From positions 2,541,001 to 2,605,000 of the forward strand of contig CP032507.1 of NCBI GenBank assembly GCA_008375315.1: a stretch of 64,000 nt of DNA. The letters run 5' to 3'. The translations under genes and the position numbers were made by a program. Shown here in pieces: positions 1 to 8,632 of this stretch. The stretch is from Ectothiorhodospiraceae bacterium BW-2 (lineage in GTDB: Bacteria > Pseudomonadota > Gammaproteobacteria > Thiohalomonadales > Thiohalomonadaceae). Positions within the stretch are counted from its first letter, which is position 1. Each line of letters begins with the position of its first letter. The notes under the pieces were generated by a model. The model was not told the origin of the DNA, did no database searches, and was given only the letters and a program-made list of their open reading frames with translations.

Positions 1-947
1 GTCACTTAAGAGTGTCATGGTTTGGTGGATATGTTCGGCGCTGTGGCCGAAGAGGGTGAGCTGAGACTGTAGTTTCGGTAGTCGTTGCGCTAGCGTTATT
101 AGCTCATGGTGGCTCTGGCAGCGGCCGATATCGACCGTCAGATAGAGCGGGTGATCGCTCTGTAGCCGAAGTAGATCGAGGCTGGTGATCATGCCGCAGA
201 GCTGCCCCTGTTCGACCACTGCGAGATGGTTAATTTGGTGGCTAGAGAGCAGATAGAGTGCCTCATTGACCGAAGCGCTACGCTCAATCGTCAGTGGGTT
301 GAGGGTCATAATCGACTTAATGGCGGTAGCGGGAGAGAGGGCGGCGGCGAGGCAGCGATTGCGTAGATCAAGATCGGTCACTACCCCCTCTAAGCGATCG
401 GGGCTGCCGATAAAGAGGGCAGAGAGGCTATGTTGCTGCATGAGTCGAGCCGCTTCGGTAATGGGGATCGTGGCTGCGGCGGTTAGGGTTAGCGGCCGCA
501 TAATGTCGGCTAGTGGTTGGTTGATCGCGGTGATCGGTAGCGGTGAGGTGTGGAGGTAGTGGGTCGCTTTGCGCAGGCGACGGGTCAGGGGCTGGCTGAA
601 GTGGTGATCAAATTTGCGCTGCTGTTGTCGTAGCCGTTCGACCTCAATGAGGGGAGCAGATAGACTAGGCTATCCTCTATTGCTTGTAGTTGTTGAGGGG
701 TATTGGGGTCGGGAAGGTAGTGATCGCCTTCACTTAGCTGCTGTTGTAGCTCGCCTTGTGGATTGAGGAGCGAGAGTGCCCCTTGACGAATAATCGTTAA
801 CGCCTGTAGGGGTGGCAGTAGGGCGTGTTGTCGAAAATAGCGGATCTGTAGCCGCTGGGGCAGGGCGTTAAGCTGCCTCTCTTCTAGCAGATCAAACGGT
901 GGGTAGAGGGCGAGAAAGTTGCGAATCTCTAGTAGTTCAATATCCAC
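1..947 (-). pseudogene. DUF294/CBS-domain nucleotidyltransferase-like protein, frameshifted and cut by the window edge
   Basis: Proteins of this family combine an N-terminal cyclic-nucleotide-binding-like region, a CBS pair and a DUF294 nucleotidyltransferase-like domain, and are commonly encoded beside VC_2705-type sodium/solute symporters, as here. The proposed start is GTG at 947 (MDIELLEIRNF...), preceded by a GGAA. The frame runs to about 655 and then breaks at a GGGG run (651-654, CCCC on the coding strand). Reading one base shifted restores a convincing continuation (LIEVERLRQQQRKFDHHF..., then CBS-like PLADIMRPLTLTA and IKSIMTLNPLTIERS) to base 1. One extra C in the run would repair the gene, so this is either a recent mutation or a homopolymer sequencing error. 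The DUF294 C-terminus lies outside the window. Confidence 0.75.
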
Positions 948-995
948 GCTGTTCCAAAATCTAACCCGATAGGGTGGGTGGGAGGAGGAGAGGCT

Positions 996-1022
996 CAACC
1001 GGCGACAGTGTGTCGCCGGTTG
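996..1022. repeat. perfect 12-bp inverted repeat with 3-nt loop
   Basis: Arms 996-1007 and 1011-1022 are exact reverse complements (CAACCGGCGACA). The hairpin sits between the symporter stump and the DUF294 gene, both on the minus strand. No T-run follows it in the minus direction, so it is not a canonical intrinsic terminator. It could attenuate transcription or stabilise mRNA. Confidence 0.7.
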
Positions 1023-1035
1023 AAAAGTCTGGCCT

Positions 1036-1728
1036 CTAGTGGTCGGTAGCGCTACTAGCGCCTTTAGGCACGCGAATATCTTCAACCAGAGTCTGAATAT
1101 GCTCCGGTGGGGGAGCGGTCACTTTGGAGAGGATAATCGCAGTGGCAAAGTTGAGTAGAGCGCCAATGGCACCGAAGGATTCAGGCTGAATCCCCATAAA
1201 CCAGTGTTCGGCGTTATTCGGTGCCATTGCCGTTCCCGGAATAAAGAACCACCCTTTAAACCAGAAGATGTAGAGCAGTGTTGATCCGAGACCGACCAGC
1301 ATACCGGCAACGGCAGCGATATTATTAATCCGCTTGCTGAAGATACCCATCATCAGTGCTGGGAAGAGTGACGAGGCGGCTAGGCCGAAGGCGAGCGCTA
1401 CCACTTGAGCGGCAAAGCCGGGGGGGTGCATCCCTAGATAGCCGGCGACTAAAATCGCCCCCGCCATCGCGATGCGCCCTGCCATTAGCTCGTTTTTCTC
1501 TGAGATTGAGGGCATAAATACCCCCTTTAACAGATCGTGCGAAATGGCCGAGGCGATCGCAAGCAGTAGTCCTGCTGCGGTCGAGAGTGCCGCTGCCAGT
1601 CCCCCAGCTGCCACCAGCGCAATCACCCAGTTAGGGAGTTGGGCGATTTCGGGGTTAGCTAGTACCATAATGTCGCGGTCAACCTTGACCATTTCGTTCA
1701 GCAATTCAGAGTCACCGCCAAACCAGCA
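1036..1728 (-). pseudogene. sodium:solute symporter (VC_2705 subfamily), C-terminal fragment
   Basis: This is the C-terminal part of an SSS-family permease, including the family-typical stretches VDRDIMVLANPEIA and GLAAALSTAAGLLLAI followed by several hydrophobic helices. Members are normally about 550-600 residues; here only about 230 remain. Upstream the frame stays open only to 1728, where it meets two consecutive stops (tca at 1729-1731, cta at 1732-1734). The N-terminal half is not in the window. A transposase gene lies about 165 bases upstream, so insertion followed by deletion is the likely cause. The fragment lacks most transmembrane helices and cannot be a working transporter. The downstream partner (DUF294) is also broken, so the whole operon appears to be decaying. 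Confidence 0.85.
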
Positions 1729-1892
1729 TCACTACATAGCCTTGCTTTCTTGGCGACAATACCCCCCCTCTTCTCAACATTTCCTTGTTGAAAAGTCAAC
1801 TATTTCAAATTGTACAGCGGTGTTGAGTGAGCTTGTCTCCAGTGTGTAATGAGGGTTATCCCGAATTTCGGAGCGGGGATCTCCATCGTCTT

Positions 1893-3137
1893 TTAATTGA
1901 TGAGTCGAATCTGGCAGGGGCGCCCGGTGAGTTGGGCTAATTTCGTTACCGACAGTTTTCGTTCAGTCATAACGGCAATCATCTTTCCCCAGATGCGCTT
2001 TAAGGTCATCTTCCCCTGCATAACACTTTGAAATGTCTTGCTAAATACCAGTAACTGATTGATGATGTGAGCTATTTGCAAGCACTGGTAGTAATTCTTG
2101 GTCGCCAGATAACTCACCCGTGAAAATTTGTGCTCTAATGCATATCCATGATTTTTTTGGGTATTAAAGCCTTCGTTCTCTATTTTCCAGCGTAAGCGTC
2201 CGGTACGGCTCAATTCCGGTGCCGTATTCCAGTTGATGGGATAGGAGCTAATGTGAACGAACCGATTTTCAATTATCTGCCCCTCTTTGTCGGTGGTTGT
2301 CTCTATGCATTCCAGCCAGTGTAGTTTCACGCCATGATAGTCAATATCGTTAATCCATGTATAGTTTTGCTCAATGACATTATCCTGTTGCCGTAGAATG
2401 ATTTTTCGTTGATTGCCGGATGTTAACTGGCACAAGGATTTAACCTCTTCCCAAACAGATGGCAGATTGCCATCCTTGAAGGTGACTATCCAGCCCCAAC
2501 CATACTCTGAGCAAATTTCGAAGAATCCCTGATAAGGATAGAGTCCATCGGCAACCAGACAGATGGGTAGACGCGGAAACGCCGATTTCAACTTTTTTGC
2601 TAGGCGTTTGAATGCCTTACGCTCACAATCCTGTTTGTCATAGTTGCCCTCTTCGGGGTTTTCCAGCCACTCTGTGGCAATGGAGATGGCGAAGCCGTTA
2701 GCGGTAATCAGTTTGGCCTCTAAAACCATGTTATGCCAGCTACTTTTACCGCTGCTGTAGTCTTTGTGCAGCGCCTGTTCATGGGGACACTCTGTAAAAC
2801 TATGAATCCCGCTCGCATCCACCGCAATGACAAACCATTCACCAAACAGCCGTTGATTGTGGAATATCTTCTTTTTCAACAGCGCCCTAACCATGGATTG
2901 AGTCAGTTTTTGCAGTTGATCCTCCGTGAGTTGTCGCATGACATTATCGACGGTATCCATATGAGGTAGCGGCATTTTGAACAACCGCTGGTAGTTTTTG
3001 CGAAAGCGTTTCTCTTCGCGCAGATTATTCATTTCATTACGAGAACCGGCTTTAAAGAGAAACATGGCAATGCAGGCCGTAATAAGAGCCGCCAAATCAT
3101 AATTAGTAGATGTCCGGCACTCATCCAGCTCTCTCAT
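1893..3137 (-). CDS. IS4-type DDE transposase
   Basis: The protein is a DDE transposase of an insertion sequence. The acidic core is visible: an aspartate in AVDASGIHS, a second in LVADGLYPYQGF, and a C-terminal block LRWKIENEGFNTQKNHGY carrying the glutamate in the usual R-x-K-IE-x-E arrangement. The annotated ATG gives 414 residues. The same frame continues upstream without a start to 3170 (...FFPALFEQ before the Met), so the original N-terminus may have been lost where the element meets the neighbouring methyltransferase gene. I could not find matching terminal inverted repeats in the flanks (1729-1892 or 3138-3185). The exact IS family is not certain. Confidence 0.8.
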   Translation of the reverse strand: MRELDECRTSTNYDLAALITACIAMFLFKAGSRNEMNNLREEKRFRKNYQRLFKMPLPHMDTVDNVMRQLTEDQLQKLTQSMVRALLKKKIFHNQRLFGEWFVIAVDASGIHSFTECPHEQALHKDYSSGKSSWHNMVLEAKLITANGFAISIATEWLENPEEGNYDKQDCERKAFKRLAKKLKSAFPRLPICLVADGLYPYQGFFEICSEYGWGWIVTFKDGNLPSVWEEVKSLCQLTSGNQRKIILRQQDNVIEQNYTWINDIDYHGVKLHWLECIETTTDKEGQIIENRFVHISSYPINWNTAPELSRTGRLRWKIENEGFNTQKNHGYALEHKFSRVSYLATKNYYQCLQIAHIINQLLVFSKTFQSVMQGKMTLKRIWGKMIAVMTERKLSVTKLAQLTGRPCQIRLIN

Positions 3138-3185
3138 CTGCTCAAAGAGAGCAGGAAAGAAGTGTGTGAATTAACGGGAGGGAAT

Positions 3186-3941
3186 ATGGATGATTTGCAA
3201 ATGCAGCTTTTGCTTGATTTGCATAAATCAAATATCAGGCAAGGACCTGGTGGGGACGCTGAATCAAAACGGGCAATGGAGCTAGCTGGTCTCGACCGCT
3301 CGCGTCCGCTAAAGATCGCTGATGTTGGCTGCGGTACTGGCTCATCCACCATCCTTCTGGCCAAGGAGCTGGATGCCGACATCACCGCCGTGGATCTCCT
3401 GCCGCAGTTTCTCGACGAGCTTCAGAGCAGAGCTAGCGACCACGGCGTGGCGGACAGGATCACCCCGCTGAACTGCTCCATGGATGAGCTGCCTTTTGCT
3501 GAGGAACAGTTCGATGTGATCTGGTCCGAAGGGGCTATTTACAACATAGGCTTCGAAGCTGGGGTGTCAGCCTGGAGGCGATTCCTAAAGCCCGGTGGAA
3601 AGCTCATCGTTTCTGAGATCACCTGGTTCAGCGCCACACGATCGCCGGAGCTCCAGTCCCATTGGCAGAGCGAATATCCCGAGATCGATGTCGCATCAGC
3701 AAAGATCGGGCTCCTTGAACGGCATGGCTATAGCCCGGAAGGCTACTTTGTCCTGCCGATCCATTGTTGGCTTGACAACTACTATCGCCCCATGCAGAGC
3801 CGTTTTGATGCGTTTTTGGAGCGACATGGCCACAGCGACCAGGCCAAGGCTATCGTCGATGCGGAACGGCACGAGATTGCCCTTTATGACAAATTCCGGG
3901 ACGACTACGGCTACGGCGTTTATGTGGCGAAAAAGGTGTGA
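3186..3941 (+). CDS. class I SAM-dependent methyltransferase
   Basis: The product is a small-molecule-type Rossmann methyltransferase of about 251 residues. It shows motif I (ADVGCGTGSST), an acidic residue ending strand 2 (ITAVDLLPQFLDE), and a post-motif region DVIWSEGAIYNIGF then FLKPGGKLIVSE. An in-frame codon exists at 3162, but ATG 3186 is chosen because AGGGA lies just upstream. Codon use (many CTC, CTG, GCC, ATC) differs from the CTA/GAT/GCT-rich neighbours. With a transposase immediately upstream, this suggests acquisition by transfer. The substrate cannot be inferred. Downstream to 4190 I see only a short C-rich hairpin near 4071-4085 and AT-rich sequence. Confidence 0.75.
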   Translation: MDDLQMQLLLDLHKSNIRQGPGGDAESKRAMELAGLDRSRPLKIADVGCGTGSSTILLAKELDADITAVDLLPQFLDELQSRASDHGVADRITPLNCSMDELPFAEEQFDVIWSEGAIYNIGFEAGVSAWRRFLKPGGKLIVSEITWFSATRSPELQSHWQSEYPEIDVASAKIGLLERHGYSPEGYFVLPIHCWLDNYYRPMQSRFDAFLERHGHSDQAKAIVDAERHEIALYDKFRDDYGYGVYVAKKV

Positions 3942-4190
3942 GCCGTGACGCCACCGGAGGCAAGATGGCTTGCCCGAGATGTTCAATTCAATTCGATGCA
4001 TGTTGGGGAACCGAACCGGCATCCGAAAACCCTATTCGAAGTTGTTGCGGTTCAACGCTGCCATCTTAGCCCCCCTCCAGGGGGTATGTCGGGTTATTTG
4101 AAAATTTTTAAACAATAAGTTATCGTGTTGATTTTATTTATTTTTTTATTTAATAAACAACATTTTAAAGGGGAGAGTCCATTTGGGTTG

Positions 4191-4218
4191 TTGACAGCTT
4201 AGATTATCTGAGTATAAT
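4191..4218 (+). promoter_or_regulatory. consensus sigma-70 promoter for the tRNA pair
   Basis: TTGACA at 4191-4196 and TATAAT at 4213-4218 are both exact consensus hexamers, separated by 16 bp. A GC-rich stretch (GCGCC) follows the -10, as in stringently controlled stable-RNA promoters. Transcription would begin about ten bases before the first tRNA and cover both tRNA genes. Confidence 0.9.
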
Positions 4219-4234
4219 GCGCCTCACTTTCCAA

Positions 4235-4310
4235 GCGGGAATAGCTCAGCTGGTAGAGCACAACCTTGCCAAGGTTGGGGTCGCGAGTTCGAATCTCGTT
4301 TCCCGCTCCA
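4235..4310 (+). tRNA. tRNA-Gly (anticodon GCC)
   Basis: A 76-nt cloverleaf. The acceptor arm GCGGGAA pairs with TTCCCGC, the D-arm is GCTC...GAGC, the anticodon loop holds GCC between CCTTG and CAAGG, and the T-arm contains GTTCGAATC. The 3' CCA is encoded. It is the first of two tRNAs downstream of a consensus promoter. Confidence 0.95.
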
Positions 4311-4321
4311 AAATAGAATAC

Positions 4322-4398
4322 GCGCATGTAGCTCAGCTGGATAGAGTACCTGGCTACGAACCAGGCGGTCGGAGGTTCGACTCCTTCCATGCGCGCCA
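4322..4398 (+). tRNA. tRNA-Arg (anticodon ACG)
   Basis: A 77-nt cloverleaf. The acceptor arm GCGCATG pairs with CATGCGC, the anticodon loop CTACGAA sits between CCTGG and CCAGG, and the T-loop is GTTCGACTC. The CCA is encoded. ACG is normally edited to ICG to read CGU/CGC/CGA. It lies 11 nt after tRNA-Gly, so the two are probably co-transcribed. Confidence 0.95.
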
Positions 4399-4443
4399 AC
4401 TTAAGACCGCAAGATAACTACTCCCCCCCTTCTTGCTCTCCTC

Positions 4444-5046
4444 TTATCTTTTCTCCTCTTGGCAGTAGGATGTATTGGTAGCTAAGACGACGCCAATGCG
4501 GCTAAATATGGTGCCAAAACGCGCCCGCCTCGCTCCGAAATAGAAAAACACCTGCCCGCGTGTATTACCAGAGATAAATTTGCCATCGTCATTTTCAAAA
4601 GCGATCCTTCGATCAGGTAGGCAGAGTGAGGTGGCGCTGTGCAGTAGGGCGTGAAACCAGCGCGTCTCGGTGGAGTTATTAACCAGTACAATCGCTTCAC
4701 AGACACGCTGTTGATGCCAATGATCCAAAAAGAGATCAACGGCCGCATTGATTAACCTCCTGCCGTAGGGGGGATTCATAAATACCCGCCCGGGGACTCG
4801 AAACCACTCTTGGTTAAAGGCGTCATCGGTGGGATCAAAAAAGCGCTTCGCTCTGACATGGGCGTTGGCTGTCGCCGACGAAAATGGATCGAGATCTATC
4901 TCCCCCATGACCTCTCTGGCCATATCGGTATAGAGACTGGGGGTAAACCAAGCGTCAGAGTCTCGATCACTGCTCTTTTTTAGACCCGGTTTTGAGCCGA
5001 TATAGGCTAATCTATTAATATCTGCCTTCTGTTTTGCGTTCACCAC
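4444..5046 (-). CDS. phage-type DNA N6-adenine methyltransferase
   Basis: The product belongs to the phage Dam family (DNA_N-6-adenine methyltransferase, T1-Dam type). It has the family's opening SDAWFTP, the early acidic block IDLDPFSSATANAHV, the catalytic NPPY at residues 91-94 (VFMNPPYG), and a later IAFENDDG block. At 200 residues it is close to the usual 160-200. The likely start is one of two consecutive GTG codons. It ends 46 bases from the tRNA-Arg gene, facing it. No restriction enzyme or other phage gene sits beside it, so it is an orphan methyltransferase, possibly a prophage remnant. The target is expected to be adenine, probably in a GATC-like site, but specificity is not visible. 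Confidence 0.85.
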   Translation of the reverse strand: MVNAKQKADINRLAYIGSKPGLKKSSDRDSDAWFTPSLYTDMAREVMGEIDLDPFSSATANAHVRAKRFFDPTDDAFNQEWFRVPGRVFMNPPYGRRLINAAVDLFLDHWHQQRVCEAIVLVNNSTETRWFHALLHSATSLCLPDRRIAFENDDGKFISGNTRGQVFFYFGARRARFGTIFSRIGVVLATNTSYCQEEKR

Positions 5047-5062
5047 TATCCCTTTTCGTTGC

Positions 5063-5950
5063 CTACTCTAACTCACCTAGCCGAGTTACATCGACCGCGA
5101 CCGCGAGAGTGTGCGTTCCGCCGCCGTAGATGACCCCTTTTAATGGCGCTACGTCGCTATAGTCGCGCCCCCAAGCGATCGTTAGATGTTGGGTGGTGGG
5201 GATTTGATTATTGGTTGGATCAAAATCGGTCCAGCCCATTTCGGGGATATAGACCGAGATCCAAGCGTGAGAGGCGTCTGATCCCTGTAGTTTCTCCTCT
5301 CCCGGGGGGGGTAAGGTCTCCAGATAGCCACTGACATAGCGAGCCGGCAGCCCTAGCACCCGCAGTGAGGCGATCATTAGGTGGGCAAAATCTTGGCAGA
5401 CCCCCCGACGATGCTCAAAAACACTCTGTAGCGGCGTCACTAAGGTGGTAAAGCCGGGGGCGTAGCTAAAGTCGTTAAAGATACGCTGCATCAGCTCACG
5501 CACTGCATCAAGTAGTGGGCGGCCGAGATCGAAACTCTCGCTAGCGTAGTCGTATAGCTGCGGCAGCAGGGGGACATAGGGCGAGGCGAAGGTGTAGCCG
5601 TGGGCGTGCAGCAGGGCATCATCACCACAACCGGCCACGGCATCACGAACCTCCTCCCACGGGGGGGAGTGGGTGGGGAGCGGGAGAATACCGGGGTGGC
5701 TAATCTCTAGTCGGCTGTGCGAAGTCACCTGCAGCCGACTGTGGGGCTGATCTACGGCAAAATAGGTGGTGACATTGCCAAAGTAGTCACTGTAGCGCTG
5801 ACTGAAGGCGGGGGGGGGATCGATCTGTAAACTGGCCTCTAGTCGGCGTTGGTGCTCACTGTTGCGGGGGATGAGGCGGGCGGTGTTATGGCACAGCGCC
5901 ACACGGCCTTGATAGAGATATTCGGTCACATGGCGAATTTGGTACTGCAT
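5063..5950 (-). CDS. transglutaminase-like cysteine peptidase family protein
   Basis: A cytoplasmic protein with a bacterial transglutaminase N-terminal domain (MQYQIRHVTEYLY...) and a transglutaminase core. The presumed Cys-His-Asp triad is in RRGVCQDFAH, DASHAWISV and TDFDPTNN. It follows the ATP-grasp/alpha-E gene closely, and this pairing recurs in many bacteria, where the cluster is thought to make or modify a peptide; the actual substrate is unknown. ATG 5950 is preferred over the upstream GTG (5965) because homologues begin at MxYxIxHxTxYxY and an AGGTGG lies ahead of it. Confidence 0.85.
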   Translation of the reverse strand: MQYQIRHVTEYLYQGRVALCHNTARLIPRNSEHQRRLEASLQIDPPPAFSQRYSDYFGNVTTYFAVDQPHSRLQVTSHSRLEISHPGILPLPTHSPPWEEVRDAVAGCGDDALLHAHGYTFASPYVPLLPQLYDYASESFDLGRPLLDAVRELMQRIFNDFSYAPGFTTLVTPLQSVFEHRRGVCQDFAHLMIASLRVLGLPARYVSGYLETLPPPGEEKLQGSDASHAWISVYIPEMGWTDFDPTNNQIPTTQHLTIAWGRDYSDVAPLKGVIYGGGTHTLAVAVDVTRLGELE

Positions 5951-5971
5951 GGGGCTATCGTCCACCTCGAC

Positions 5972-8629
5972 TCATTGCACTACCCCTTCAAGTTGAACTA
6001 GCTGGGTCGAGTTTTCGGTATGGTTAAAGTAGGCGTTACTCATAGCATCGGAGATGTGTGGCAGCAGCGACTCCAGATCGGCTAGCAGGGCAATGAGCCG
6101 TTGCCGTTGTGGCGGCGACTCCCCCTCGGTCTGACCTAATAGCGCCGGATCGGCGAGTCGCACCCGACTAATCGCCTCTAGCACCAGCCGCTCCTCACGG
6201 CTTTTGTAGGCGAATAGATTATGGCGCGGTAGTTCGGTAATAAAGTGCTGTAGCGCATCGAGCTGAAAGCTGAGCGAGCGGGGATTGGTCTCATCCTGTA
6301 ATAGTAGATCGAGCAGGGGGTGGATATGGACTTGGGTACGGTAGCGGCTGCGGTAGGTCAGTTGGCTGTCACAGATCACCAGTAGCTGCTCCATAATGGC
6401 GCTCTCTTCGCGACAGGGGGTAGAGAGGGTCGCCTGTAGCAGATGGGTCATCTGCGTTGCCCGCTCTAGCCGACGACCGATAGAGAGGAAGCGCCACCCC
6501 TGGCCATAGGTCATATTTTCGGCCATCAGCCCGTTAAAGGCGGCGAAAGCGATTACCAGCTCATCGAGCTGCTCTTGGGCATCATTGAGCGCATCTTCGC
6601 CGGAGGAGTCGAGATTGGTTAACGAGCGAAACCGATTTTGGTTCTGTAACAGCTCCAGACTCTCCTCAATGCGGTTAAAGACCCGCCAGATATCGGACGA
6701 AATCCGTTCGCGAACGCTGCGGGCGGCGTAGAGCAGAGCGTTTAGATTAAACGACAGGGTACCGGGACGCTCGCGATCGAGAAAGACTGACATAAGCTCC
6801 GCCTCCGGCTGTTTAAGCCGCGCCGCTGCCCCATCGCCGATAAAGCCAGGATAGGTCTCGGTGGTACGGGTGATCGCCCGTAGCAGGCCGTGCTGGCACT
6901 GATTATTGAGGGGTAGCTCTACCGGATTGAGCAGCATTAACAGCACCGTTCGCAGTAGCCTGACGCTACTTTCGGCTCGCTCCAGATAGCGCCCGAGCCA
7001 GAAGAGGTTCTCTATCACCCGACTCGGGATCTCGTTACGCCGAAACTGCGGTACGCTATCGTTCCCCGGCATCATACTCTGGAACTGAAGCTCCGGCTCA
7101 GAAGCGAGCAGCCAGATATCTTTACTAATACCGCCATGGCGCAGTAGCGGCGTTCGCTGTGGTGCCGTCCCGGCGAGGCGGCCTATGCCGCCGGGAAGGA
7201 GTTGATAGCCCCCCTCATCGGCGGCGGCGAAGATCTGCAACAGTACCGGATGCGCCCTGAGGCTACGGCCCTCGAATAGCGGGGCTGTGGTCGGTTCGGT
7301 AACCGGCTGGGCGATATAGAGCTGCGGCTGATGCCTCATCTGCTCTAACAGCTCATGGCGCTGGTTCGCCGAGAGTTCGCTGCCGTTGAGGAGAGTCGTC
7401 GCCTCTGGCAGCAGGGTGCGAATCGCTAGCTCATCGAGGTGGGTGGTAACATAGTCGTAGTCGGCTTTGCGACCACACCACCAGCGGGGGGAGGAGGGGA
7501 GCTGCAGCGGCTCTCCGAGTAGATATTGGCACAGCTCAGGGAGAAACGGGGTCAGCGCTGGACTGTTAACCGCCTCAGCACCGAGTGGATTTAGGACGGT
7601 AACGTTCTGACTACGAACCGCCTGCACTAACCCGGCAATCCCAAAGAGCGAATCTTCTCGTAGCTCCAACGGATCACACAGATGGCTCTCTAGCCAGCGA
7701 ATAATCACCTGTACCGGCTGTAGCCCCTCTAGCGTTTTGAGCCAGACCCGCCCCTCTCTGACGGTTAGATCGGCCCCCTCAACGAGAGTATAACCCAGAT
7801 AGCGGGCAATATAGGCGTGTTCAAAATAGGCCTCATCTCCCGGCCCGGGGGAGAGAATAACAATGCGTAGCGGCTCACTCTGCTCATTAGCTAGCTTATG
7901 GATTCGGTAGCGCAGGCGACGGAAGAAGGCGGCGAGGCGGTGTACCTGCGAGTCGCGAAACAGACTAGGGAAGACTCGCGATAGCACCACCCGATTCTCC
8001 AGAGCGTAGCCGATACCCCCTAACGAGCCGCAGCGATCGGTGGTGATCTGAAAAGAGCCGTCGTGACAGCGCTCTAGGTCGGCGCTATAGAACTGGAGCA
8101 TCCGATCATCGGGGAGGGAGAGGCCGTGACAGGGGCGCAGAAAGGTGGGGGAGGCGTAGATTAACTCTGGAGGGAGTAGCCCCTTTCTTAACACTTTGGC
8201 AGGGCCGTAGAGATCTTTGAGCAGCAGATTGAGTAGCTCAGCCCGCTGCTGTACGCCACGCTCAATATCGAGCCAGTCGTGGCTGGAGATTAACAGCGGT
8301 ACCGGATCGAGCACCCAAGGGCGTCGTAGCTGTCGCGGCTCACCAAAGGCACCCCCAGTGACACCGTTATCGCGCAGCAGGCGGCCGATCTCTCGACTGC
8401 GCTCCTCAATCTCCTCAGGGCCTAAATCCTCCAGCACTCGTAGTAGATAGTGCCAGTGGGGGTGTAGCTCACCACTGGCGCTAAACAGCTCATCGAAATG
8501 GCTGGAGGGGTGGTAGTGCTCTAGTAGAGGGGAGATAGTTTCAGGTTCCGCAGCAGGTTCTGGTGGCATTGATGGGCTCTTGTCATTCGGTAAAGGGGAG
8601 AGTCTAAGCCGATTTTGAGCCAAATTCAA
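5972..8629 (-). CDS. circularly permuted ATP-grasp protein fused to alpha-E domain
   Basis: The first ~480 residues match the circularly permuted ATP-grasp type 2 family (RPWVLDPVPLLI, LLLKDLYGPAKVLRKGLLPPELIY). Residues ~520-865 form the helical alpha-E domain (formerly DUF403; SRVIENLFWLGRYLERAE is its signature opening). Many genomes encode these as two genes; here they are one 885-residue polypeptide. ATP-grasp enzymes ligate a carboxylate to an amine, so peptide-bond formation is plausible, but no product is known. The longest frame begins with TTG four bases after the DUF748 stop; the first ATG is at 8569 (MPPEPAAEP), and either could be the start. The genes probably form an operon: DUF748, this gene, transglutaminase. 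Confidence 0.85.
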   Translation of the reverse strand: MNLAQNRLRLSPLPNDKSPSMPPEPAAEPETISPLLEHYHPSSHFDELFSASGELHPHWHYLLRVLEDLGPEEIEERSREIGRLLRDNGVTGGAFGEPRQLRRPWVLDPVPLLISSHDWLDIERGVQQRAELLNLLLKDLYGPAKVLRKGLLPPELIYASPTFLRPCHGLSLPDDRMLQFYSADLERCHDGSFQITTDRCGSLGGIGYALENRVVLSRVFPSLFRDSQVHRLAAFFRRLRYRIHKLANEQSEPLRIVILSPGPGDEAYFEHAYIARYLGYTLVEGADLTVREGRVWLKTLEGLQPVQVIIRWLESHLCDPLELREDSLFGIAGLVQAVRSQNVTVLNPLGAEAVNSPALTPFLPELCQYLLGEPLQLPSSPRWWCGRKADYDYVTTHLDELAIRTLLPEATTLLNGSELSANQRHELLEQMRHQPQLYIAQPVTEPTTAPLFEGRSLRAHPVLLQIFAAADEGGYQLLPGGIGRLAGTAPQRTPLLRHGGISKDIWLLASEPELQFQSMMPGNDSVPQFRRNEIPSRVIENLFWLGRYLERAESSVRLLRTVLLMLLNPVELPLNNQCQHGLLRAITRTTETYPGFIGDGAAARLKQPEAELMSVFLDRERPGTLSFNLNALLYAARSVRERISSDIWRVFNRIEESLELLQNQNRFRSLTNLDSSGEDALNDAQEQLDELVIAFAAFNGLMAENMTYGQGWRFLSIGRRLERATQMTHLLQATLSTPCREESAIMEQLLVICDSQLTYRSRYRTQVHIHPLLDLLLQDETNPRSLSFQLDALQHFITELPRHNLFAYKSREERLVLEAISRVRLADPALLGQTEGESPPQRQRLIALLADLESLLPHISDAMSNAYFNHTENSTQLVQLEGVVQ

Positions 8630-8632
8630 AGA

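Noticed and set aside
996-1022. Perfect hairpin as an intrinsic terminator
   Set aside because: No T-run follows it in the direction of the flanking genes; recorded only as an inverted repeat.
4082-4190. AT-rich stretch as a replication origin
   Set aside because: No DnaA-box cluster or origin-associated gene is present; it is better explained as upstream sequence of the tRNA promoter.
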